From the NCBI GenBank assembly GCA_034668785.1, contig JAXDOS010000180.1, forward strand, positions 1-6,098: DNA of 6,098 nt. The letters run 5' to 3'. A model generated the notes under the pieces. The model was not told where the DNA came from, searched no databases, and was given only the letters and a program-made list of their open reading frames with translations. This DNA is from CANKHA01 sp034668785. GTDB lineage: Bacteria; Pseudomonadota; Alphaproteobacteria; Rhizobiales; Xanthobacteraceae. Within the stretch, counting starts at the first letter, position 1. Every line of letters starts with the position of its first letter. This document shows positions 1 through 4,798 of the stretch, piece by piece. Position numbers and translations under genes: made by a program.

Positions 1-168
1 GGGAGGCGATGATAATTCTTGCGAATCCGGGGGCAGATCGAGGCAAGTCCCGTCCGGAAAGACGAGGTAGCGCGAGAAGATATGGACCTGGCCTTCGCCG
101 GCGCTTTTGCCTTCGACCACGTACTTAGTGCCGGCCGGAAAACGTTTCGGGAGACGATCTGCCCGCAT
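1..168 (-). CDS. Small uncharacterised protein, 5' part only (runs off the left edge)
   Basis: The minus strand is open from an ATG at 168-166 to the window edge, giving 56 residues without a stop. The product begins MRADRLPKRFPAGTKYVVEG and continues with a strand-like stretch RYLVFPDGTCLDLP at about residues 33-46. It has no signal peptide or membrane segment. Support for a real gene is a strong Shine-Dalgarno sequence (GGAGGG on the minus strand, 178-173) just before the ATG, codons rich in G or C at the third position, and divergent placement from proA. An in-frame ATG at 180 would overlap that Shine-Dalgarno sequence and is less likely. The KRFP-GTKYVVE start followed by a 'Y-V-FPDG' strand reminds me of short uncharacterised proteins of Bradyrhizobium-like bacteria. 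That is recollection, not a search result. I assign no function, and the C-terminus is outside the window. Confidence 0.6.
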   Translation of the reverse strand, partial: MRADRLPKRFPAGTKYVVEGKSAGEGQVHIFSRYLVFPDGTCLDLPPDSQELSSPP

Positions 169-296
169 GGCACCCTCCATCGCAAGTCAGGAAAACCGAT
201 AACCAATGCGCGATCCGCCGTCCGGTTCCGGCCGGCGCGGCCTCGCCCACAGAAATCGAACGTGATAGGAAAATAGCCTTCCGAGATGGACCTTTT
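169..296. promoter_or_regulatory. Divergent intergenic region between the minus-strand gene and proA
   Basis: These 128 bp separate two genes that start in opposite directions, so promoters for both should lie here; this is inferred from the layout. I see no convincing -35/-10 pair for either side. The proA-proximal half contains an A/T-richer patch (about 262-276, GATAGGAAAATAG). The middle is G/C-rich and holds a short perfect inverted repeat, GGCCG-GCG-CGGCC, at 230-242. The sequence just before the proA ATG (GATGGA, 285-290) is only a modest ribosome-binding match. No operator is recognisable. Confidence 0.35.
173..178 (-). promoter_or_regulatory. Shine-Dalgarno site of the left-edge minus-strand gene
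   Basis: Read on the minus strand this is GGAGGG, followed by TGCC and then the ATG at 168-166. It is the strongest ribosome-binding match among the start sites examined here, and it decides the start: the in-frame ATG at 180-178 lies immediately before and partly inside it. Confidence 0.55.
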
Positions 297-1586
297 ATGA
301 CGGCACCGCTGAAGACGATTGAGGGTTCCGGCGACATCGCCGAAGTCATGCGCGCCATTGGCCATCGAGCCAAGGCGGCCGCGCATGCGCTCGCCTTGGC
401 TCCCTCCGCCCGCAAGGATACCGGCCTCGCCGCCATGGCTAAGGCCTTGCGCGCGCAGGCTTCCGCGATCCTGGCGGCCAATGCGGAAGATCTCGCCGAG
501 GCCAAATCCGGCGGGGCAAATGCCGCCTTCCTCGACCGCCTCGGACTTAACGCTGCCGCGGTCGCCGCCATGGCCGATGGGGTCGACGTGGTGCGCGGGC
601 TCCCCGATCCGATCGGCACCGTGACCGAGGCCTGGACCCGGCCAAACGGCATGCGCATCGAGCGGGTGCGGGTACCGCTGGGCGTCATCGGCGTCATCTA
701 CGAGAGCCGGCCGAACGTGACGGTGGATGCCGCTGTGCTTTGCCTCAAGGCTGGCAACTCCGTGATCCTGCGCGGTGGATCGGAAAGTTTCCGTTCGACG
801 CGCGCCATCCACGCGGCGCTTGCCGAGGGGCTGCGCCAAGCCGGACTTTCCGAGGCGGCGATCCAGTTGGTGCCGACGCGCGACCGCGCCGCGGTGGGAA
901 TGATGCTGCAAGGTCTCGACGGCATGATCGACGTCATCGTGCCGCGCGGCGGCAAGGGCCTCGTCGCCCGCGTGCAGGCGGAAGCGCGCGTACCGGTCTT
1001 CGCCCATCTCGAAGGCGTCTGTCATGTCTATGTGGATAAGGCGGCCTCGCTCGACATGGCAAAGTCCATCGTGCTCAACGCCAAGATGCGCCGCACCGGC
1101 GTCTGCGGCGCCGCCGAGACTTTGCTGGTGGATCGCGCCGCTGCCGGCTATCTCAAGCCGCTGGTGACAATGCTGATCGAAGCCGGTTGCGAGGTGCGCG
1201 GCGACGAAGCGATGCGTGCCGCCGATGCGCGGGTGAAGCCCGCGAGCGAGGATGATTGGTCGACCGAATATCTCGACGCCGTCATTGCGGCGAAAGTGGT
1301 CGATGGCGTGGACGCGGCGATCGCGCATATCGAGCGTTATGGCTCGCACCACACCGACGCTATCGTGACCGAGGACAAAGTGGCTGCCGAGAAATTCCTA
1401 AACGAAGTCGATTCAGCCATCGTGCTGCATAATGCTTCGACCCAGTTCGCCGATGGCGGCGAATTTGGCTTCGGCGCCGAGATCGGGATCGCCACCGGCC
1501 GGTTCCATGCTCGCGGCCCCGTCGGTGTCGAGCAACTCACGACCTTCAAATACCGTGTGCGCGGATCGGGGCAGACGCGGCCGTGA
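297..1586 (+). CDS. proA: Gamma-glutamyl phosphate reductase (glutamate-5-semialdehyde dehydrogenase)
   Basis: ProA performs the second step of proline synthesis in the cytoplasm: NADPH-dependent reduction of L-glutamyl 5-phosphate, made by ProB, to glutamate 5-semialdehyde, which cyclises to pyrroline-5-carboxylate. The 429 residues match the usual family length. Conserved blocks are visible in order: ESRPNVTVDA (136-145), the nucleotide-binding stretch AGNSVILRGGSESFRS (152-167), VPRGGKGLV (215-223), the catalytic-cysteine block MRRTGVCGAAETLL with Cys270 (264-277), GSHHTDAI (349-356), and the C-terminal run HNASTQFADGGEFGFGAEIG (378-397) with RFHARGPVGVEQLTTFKYR (402-420). The ATG at 297 was chosen because the following residues look like relatives and no better start lies upstream. 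An overlapping micro-ORF (286-300) ends in the start codon's ATGA. No proB is next to it; the visible upstream gene is on the other strand. The 3' end is intact and lies 9 bp before a palindromic repeat. Confidence 0.97.
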   Translation: MTAPLKTIEGSGDIAEVMRAIGHRAKAAAHALALAPSARKDTGLAAMAKALRAQASAILAANAEDLAEAKSGGANAAFLDRLGLNAAAVAAMADGVDVVRGLPDPIGTVTEAWTRPNGMRIERVRVPLGVIGVIYESRPNVTVDAAVLCLKAGNSVILRGGSESFRSTRAIHAALAEGLRQAGLSEAAIQLVPTRDRAAVGMMLQGLDGMIDVIVPRGGKGLVARVQAEARVPVFAHLEGVCHVYVDKAASLDMAKSIVLNAKMRRTGVCGAAETLLVDRAAAGYLKPLVTMLIEAGCEVRGDEAMRAADARVKPASEDDWSTEYLDAVIAAKVVDGVDAAIAHIERYGSHHTDAIVTEDKVAAEKFLNEVDSAIVLHNASTQFADGGEFGFGAEIGIATGRFHARGPVGVEQLTTFKYRVRGSGQTRP

Positions 1587-1595
1587 TTTTTTCTT

Positions 1596-1640
1596 CACCT
1601 CCCCCTTGTGGGGAGGTCGGCGCGAAGCGCCGGGTGGGGT
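1596..1640. repeat. Palindromic repeat unit A (two hairpins) between proA and nadD
   Basis: Two perfect inverted repeats sit back to back. The first is ACCTCCCC (1597-1604), loop CTTGT, GGGGAGGT (1610-1617), an 8-bp stem. The second is CGGCGC (1618-1623), loop GAA, GCGCCG (1627-1632), a 6-bp stem. GGTGGGGT (1633-1640) follows. I recognise this layout (G-rich arm, CTTGTGGGG core, GCGC-GAA-GCGC hairpin) as a dispersed intergenic repeat of Hyphomicrobiales genomes. That is recollection; the copy number here is unknown. It is open in several reading frames, so it can be mistaken for coding sequence. No T-run follows, so it is not a standard terminator. Confidence 0.85.
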
Positions 1641-1670
1641 CTTCAACAAAATCGATGGCAAACAAAAAAC

Positions 1671-1708
1671 CCCCTCCCCGACCCTCCCCCACAAGGGGGG
1701 AGGGAACC
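1671..1708. repeat. Palindromic repeat unit B, inverted copy of unit A
   Basis: CCCTCCCCC (1682-1690), loop ACAAG (1691-1695) and GGGGGAGGG (1696-1704) form a perfect 9-bp stem. Read on the minus strand the core becomes CTCCCCCCTTGTGGGGGAGG followed by GTCGG, which matches unit A closely. Unit B is therefore a second copy in the opposite orientation, lacking the GCGC-GAA-GCGC hairpin. Units A and B face each other across an A-rich spacer (1641-1670), so the pair looks like a small composite element with inverted ends. I see no target-site duplication and no coding capacity of its own. Confidence 0.8.
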
Positions 1709-1720
1709 GTTCCCCGCCTC

Positions 1721-2329
1721 GTGCTTCCGCCGCACTCGCGTGGGCTGCGGATCGGCCTGTTCGGCGGCACCTTCGACCCGCCGCACCGCGCCCATTTCGG
1801 CGCGTGCCTGCTGGCGATGAAACGGCTCGCCCTCGACCGCGTGTGGTGGCTGGTGACGCCCGCCAATCCGCTCAAGGACACCCGCGGATTAACCCCCGTT
1901 GATCAGCGCATCCTGGCAATTCAGGCCTTCGCGCATCATCCCCGCATCGACGTCACCGGTTTCGAGGCCGTGATTGGAACCCGTTACACGTTCGACACCA
2001 TTTCCTTTGTGCGCACTCGTTGCCCAGGCGTGCACTTCGTCTGGATCATGGGCGCCGATAATCTGCGGAGCTTCCATCGATGGCAGAAATGGCGAGAGAT
2101 CGCGAACCTGGTTCCGATTGCCGTGGTCGACCGCCTTGGTCCGAGCCTCTATGCCACCGCCGGCGTCGCCGGCCAGGCTCTGGCGCGGTGGCGCGTGCCT
2201 GAATCGGCGGCAAAATCCCTGCCGCTGCGCAAACCGCCGGCCTGGGTCTATCTTCACGGCCTGAAATCGCCGCTGTCATCGACGGCGCTGCGGCGAAAAA
2301 ATGCACAGACGACGGTTGAAAGTGCTTAA
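1721..2329 (+). CDS. nadD: Nicotinate-nucleotide adenylyltransferase
   Basis: NadD joins nicotinate mononucleotide and ATP to form nicotinate adenine dinucleotide, the penultimate step to NAD, in the cytoplasm. From GTG 1721 the protein has 202 residues, normal for the family. Visible motifs are the nucleotidyltransferase signature GGTFDPPHRAH (15-25, with His22 and His25), VTPANPLK (45-52), GTRYTFDTI (87-95), the GADNL..FHRW..W block (111-124) and the C-terminal LSSTALR (185-191). The frame stays open upstream to GTG 1583, which overlaps the proA stop as GTGA, and has an ATG at 1655. Those extensions would add 46 or 22 residues encoded by the palindromic repeats (for example KPPPRPSPTRGEGT). 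I chose 1721 because its eight-residue lead before RIGLFGG resembles rhizobial relatives. No start has a well-spaced ribosome-binding site; the repeat supplies a G-rich run (1695-1704) 16 bp before 1721. Family certain, start uncertain. Confidence 0.93.
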   Translation: MLPPHSRGLRIGLFGGTFDPPHRAHFGACLLAMKRLALDRVWWLVTPANPLKDTRGLTPVDQRILAIQAFAHHPRIDVTGFEAVIGTRYTFDTISFVRTRCPGVHFVWIMGADNLRSFHRWQKWREIANLVPIAVVDRLGPSLYATAGVAGQALARWRVPESAAKSLPLRKPPAWVYLHGLKSPLSSTALRRKNAQTTVESA

Positions 2330-2347
2330 GCTACGCGTATCTTAGCC

Positions 2348-2371
2348 TTGTCCCGGCACGAATCCGGGCAA
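2348..2371 (+). other. Small hairpin between nadD and rsfS
   Basis: CCCGG (2352-2356) and CCGGG (2364-2368) form a perfect stem around a 7-nt loop, extended by TTG (2348-2350) pairing with CAA (2369-2371) across a bulged T. No T-run follows, so it is not a typical terminator. It lies directly before the proposed rsfS GTG at 2377 and could affect initiation there. The loop junction carries a GAATC (2360-2364), which fits the alphaproteobacterial CcrM methylation motif GANTC; such 5-bp sites are common by chance. Confidence 0.3.
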
Positions 2372-2376
2372 CCGCA

Positions 2377-2808
2377 GTGAAAGGAAAAGGACCACTGTCC
2401 ACCCCTGCAATTTCTCGGGCTCGCACGCGTCGTGCACCCGAACCCGTCTTGAAGGCGCGTCCTGACGCCGACGAGACGTTGCGCATCATCCTCGCCTCGC
2501 TGGAAGACATGAAGGCCGAGGAAACCGTCACCATCGACCTGCACGGCAAAACTTCGATCGGCGATTACATGGTCGTGACCTCCGGCAGGTCAAACCGCCA
2601 TGTCGGCGCCGTCGCGGATAATGTCGTTAAAGATCTCACCGAAAGCCGCGTACGCGGTGTCCGCGTCGAGGGCATGCCCAATTGCGACTGGGTGCTGATC
2701 GACGCGGGTGACGTCATCGTCCACGTCTTCCGGCCGGAAGTGCGCGCCTTCTATAATCTCGAAAAGATGTGGACGGGCGCGCGGCCGGACGGACAGCGGG
2801 CGAGCTGA
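2377..2808 (+). CDS. rsfS: Ribosomal silencing factor RsfS
   Basis: RsfS (Iojap/DUF143 family) binds ribosomal protein uL14 on the large subunit and blocks joining of the 30S subunit, which lowers translation under nutrient limitation. The 143-residue product has a poorly conserved, Arg-rich N-terminal tail (1-30) and then the domain: LHGKTSIGDYMVVTSGRSNRHV (55-76), VEGMPNCDWVLIDAGDVIVHVF (97-118) and the C-terminal EVRAFYNLEKMW (121-132). The start is not certain. GTG 2377 has only a weak upstream match, while a strong purine-rich AAAGGAAAAGGA sits just inside the reading frame (2380-2391), 3-9 bp before an in-frame CTG at 2395; an in-frame TTG at 2449 would remove most of the tail. It follows nadD by 47 bp and precedes rlmH by 24 bp, a ribosome-linked pair next to NadD that is common in bacteria. 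Confidence 0.93.
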   Translation: MKGKGPLSTPAISRARTRRAPEPVLKARPDADETLRIILASLEDMKAEETVTIDLHGKTSIGDYMVVTSGRSNRHVGAVADNVVKDLTESRVRGVRVEGMPNCDWVLIDAGDVIVHVFRPEVRAFYNLEKMWTGARPDGQRAS

Positions 2809-2832
2809 CGCAGCCGGCCGCAGGCGATAGCC

Positions 2833-3315
2833 ATGCGTATCGCCGTCGCCGCCGTGGGCCGGCTCAAGCAGGGCCCCGAACGCGATCTTGCCGAGCGCTA
2901 CCGCAAACGCGCGGCGGATGCGGGACGCGGCATCGGACTTCGCGGCCTTGAGATTATTGAAATCCGGGAGAGCCGCGCGCAGGAAGTGGACAAGCGCGTG
3001 ATCGAGGAATCGATCGCCTTGGCGAATGTGATCCCCGACGGCGCCGCCACCGTCGTTCTGGACGAACGCGGTGACAGCCTCGATAGCGTTGCCTTTAGTG
3101 CCTTTATCGGCCGCTGGCGGGATCAAGGACGACCGGCAGCGGCTTTCCTGATCGGCGGCGCCGACGGCGTGACCGCGGGCTTGCGCGACAAAGCCGAGTT
3201 ACGCCTCGCCTTCGGCCGCGCCACCTGGCCGCATCAACTGGTACGCATCATGCTGCTGGAACAGCTCTATCGCGCCGTGACCTTGCTCGCCGGACATCCC
3301 TACCATCGCGCCTAA
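2833..3315 (+). CDS. rlmH: 23S rRNA (pseudouridine1915-N3)-methyltransferase RlmH
   Basis: RlmH is a SPOUT-class enzyme that uses S-adenosylmethionine to methylate N3 of pseudouridine 1915 in helix 69 of 23S rRNA, acting on assembled 70S ribosomes. The 160 residues agree with the family (about 155-160). Motifs visible in order are MRIAVAAVGRLKQGPE at the N-terminus (1-16), VLDERGDSLDSVAF (75-88), the SAM-binding loop FLIGGADG (105-112), and the trefoil-knot end WPHQLVRIMLLEQLYRA (132-148) with the terminal GHPYHR (154-159). ATG 2833 is the natural first residue of the family, and a modest AGGCGA lies 7 bp upstream. It follows rsfS by 24 bp, so the two are probably one transcript. Nothing unusual is seen. 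Confidence 0.96.
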   Translation: MRIAVAAVGRLKQGPERDLAERYRKRAADAGRGIGLRGLEIIEIRESRAQEVDKRVIEESIALANVIPDGAATVVLDERGDSLDSVAFSAFIGRWRDQGRPAAAFLIGGADGVTAGLRDKAELRLAFGRATWPHQLVRIMLLEQLYRAVTLLAGHPYHRA

Positions 3316-3433
3316 ACCCGCTGCCGCAGCCTCGTCACTATTTCGTGACGCCGTGTACCGACTTCGGTCTTATTCCCGTACAAATCAGCATGGCTATTGT
3401 CGCCATTGCCAGCCGAGTGCATACCGAGCCCGG
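3316..3433 (+). promoter_or_regulatory. Leader region of the envC-ctpA pair
   Basis: The 118 bp between the rlmH stop and the chosen envC start is the longest plus-strand gap in the window, so it is the likeliest place for an internal promoter serving envC-ctpA. It contains the 3333-3350 inverted repeat. A TTGTCG (about 3398-3403) stands 17 bp before CATACC, which is a poor -35/-10 candidate. No clear ribosome-binding site precedes ATG 3434. The region is open in the envC frame from GTG 3353, but its translation (two Cys in a HCRHCQ-like context) does not look like the start of an exported protein. Confidence 0.25.
3333..3350. other. Perfect inverted repeat between rlmH and the envC homologue
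   Basis: CGTCAC (3333-3338) and GTGACG (3345-3350) are perfect complements around a six-base TATTTC loop, 17 bp after the rlmH stop. There is no T-run behind it, so a standard intrinsic terminator is unlikely. It could be a weak hairpin in the transcript or a dyad bound by a regulator. No protein-binding motif is recognised. Confidence 0.35.
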
Positions 3434-4798
3434 ATGATCCTTACACGGAATAATGGTGTCGATCCCCGCCGGGCGCTTGCTGCGGCGATGGGATTTGCTT
3501 TGCCTCTCGGGCTGGCTGCCAGCGCATTTGCCGGCTCGCCGGCGCGGCATCTGCGCCCCTATTTACTCGCCCAGGCCGACCGCCCGGCCTTGCGCGGCAC
3601 CGTCGATGTCGATGCGCTGAAGCAGCGCGATCAGGAACTCGAAGCCATTCAGGCCGAGCGGAAAAAAGCCGCGGAGATTCAAGGCAAGCTGCGGGAAGAA
3701 ATTGACGCCATCGGCGAAGACCGGCGCAAGCTGAACCAGCAGCTCATCGATACCGCCTCACGCGTCCAGGCCGTTGAAGGCCGCGTCACCGCGACGGAGG
3801 CGCGGCTGAAGCCGTTGGATGAGAACGAGGCTGCGATACGCAAGTCGCTGGAGGGCCGCCGCGCCATTATCGCCGAAGTCTTGGCGGCGTTGCAGCGGAT
3901 CGGCCGGCGGCCGCTTCCCGCCATCATGGTCAGGCCTGAAGATGCTTTGCAGTCGGTGCGGACCGCGATCATGCTCGGCGCGGTGCTTCCCGAGATGCGG
4001 CAGGAAGCCGAGAGCCTTGCCACCGATCTGGCCGAACTCGTGCGCGTGCGCAAGGATATCGCTACCGAGCGCGAAGAACTCTCGCGCGACCTTGCCGCCC
4101 AGTTCGAGGACCGGCAACGGCTGGCGCTTCTCGTGGACGAACGGCAGAAAAAACAAGCGGTCGTAGAGAAAGAACTCGATGCCGAACGCCAGCGCGCGGC
4201 CACGTTGGCCCGCGAGGTCGACAATCTCAAGGACCTGATCGTCAAGCTGGAACAGGGTCTCGACAGCGCGACCCGCTCGGCTCGTGCTACGGCCCGCGCG
4301 GCCCTGGAGGGGCGCCCGGCATTGGCCAATCTTCATGACCCGGGACGGCTGGGGCCGGCAATAGCCTTCGCCGCCACCCGAGGCGTGCTGCCACTACCTG
4401 TAAACGGGGTTAAAATCCGCGATTTCGGCGCTTCCGACGGCCGAGGCGGCATAGAAAAAGGATTATCCGTCGCCACCCGGGCCGGCGCGCAGGTCACTGC
4501 TCCCTGCGACGGCTGGGTGGTTTATGCCGGTTCCTTCCGTTCTTACGGACAACTCTTGATACTGGATGCCGGGGGCGGGTATCATGTGTTGCTGATGGGG
4601 ATGGAACGGATTTCCGTCGACCCGGGCCAATTCGTGCTAACCGGAGAGCCCGTGGCGGCCATGGGCGCCGGACCGCAGATTACCGCCGCGACTGGCTCCA
4701 GCCAGCCGGTTCTGTACGTAGAGTTCCGTAAGGACGGAACTCCGATTGATCCCAGCCCATGGTGGGCGACAAACGAAGGCGAAAAGGTTCGCGGATGA
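3434..4798 (+). CDS. envC: EnvC-type murein hydrolase activator (degenerate LytM/M23 domain)
   Basis: This is a periplasmic coiled-coil protein with a C-terminal LytM domain, like E. coli EnvC, which activates cell-wall amidases at the division site. From ATG 3434 it has 454 residues: a signal peptide (n-region with Arg12-Arg13, core MGFALPLGLAASAFA at 19-33), long coiled-coil helices (about 59-150 and 185-280) broken by a short linker with RPLPAIMVRPEDAL (159-172), then the LytM domain (about 316-444). The zinc ligands of active M23 peptidases are absent: the HxxxD motif reads EKGLS (341-345), the HxH region reads LLMGMERI (386-393), and the last His is Tyr428 in PVLYVEFR. This supports an activator rather than an enzyme. 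The frame extends upstream to GTG 3353, but that adds 27 residues ahead of a normal signal peptide and looks untranslated. The stop overlaps the ctpA start (ATGA). It could alternatively serve a DipM-like role. Confidence 0.9.
   Translation: MILTRNNGVDPRRALAAAMGFALPLGLAASAFAGSPARHLRPYLLAQADRPALRGTVDVDALKQRDQELEAIQAERKKAAEIQGKLREEIDAIGEDRRKLNQQLIDTASRVQAVEGRVTATEARLKPLDENEAAIRKSLEGRRAIIAEVLAALQRIGRRPLPAIMVRPEDALQSVRTAIMLGAVLPEMRQEAESLATDLAELVRVRKDIATEREELSRDLAAQFEDRQRLALLVDERQKKQAVVEKELDAERQRAATLAREVDNLKDLIVKLEQGLDSATRSARATARAALEGRPALANLHDPGRLGPAIAFAATRGVLPLPVNGVKIRDFGASDGRGGIEKGLSVATRAGAQVTAPCDGWVVYAGSFRSYGQLLILDAGGGYHVLLMGMERISVDPGQFVLTGEPVAAMGAGPQITAATGSSQPVLYVEFRKDGTPIDPSPWWATNEGEKVRG

Noticed and set aside
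230..242. GGCCG-GCG-CGGCC inverted repeat in the divergent region as an operator
   Set aside because: A 5-bp G/C-only stem is expected by chance in DNA this rich in G and C, and it matches no regulator site I know.
19..276. 85-residue plus-strand frame before proA
   Set aside because: It is antisense to the better supported minus-strand small gene, which has a strong ribosome-binding site and G/C-rich third positions. Its own product resembles no family.
125..697. 190-residue minus-strand open frame antisense to the start of proA
   Set aside because: It overlaps proA, whose protein is clearly conserved, and its translation is Ala/Arg/Ser/Pro-rich, typical of the shadow of a high-GC gene.
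1587..1617. Possible intrinsic terminator of proA (T-run 1587-1592 and the first repeat hairpin)
   Set aside because: The T-run lies before the hairpin rather than after it on the plus strand, and nothing T-rich follows the stem, so the order is wrong for a terminator.
1596..1708. CRISPR-like array from the repeated G/C-rich units
   Set aside because: There are only two units, in opposite orientation, with one spacer and no cas gene.
1432..1902. 156-residue plus-strand frame across the proA end, the repeats and the nadD start
   Set aside because: It uses another frame of proA and nadD and is joined only because the palindromic repeats lack stops in several frames.
3679..4329. 216-residue minus-strand frame opposite the coiled coil of the EnvC homologue
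   Set aside because: Its Ser/Arg/Ala-rich composition mirrors the Glu/Arg-rich heptads of the sense strand, so it is a shadow.
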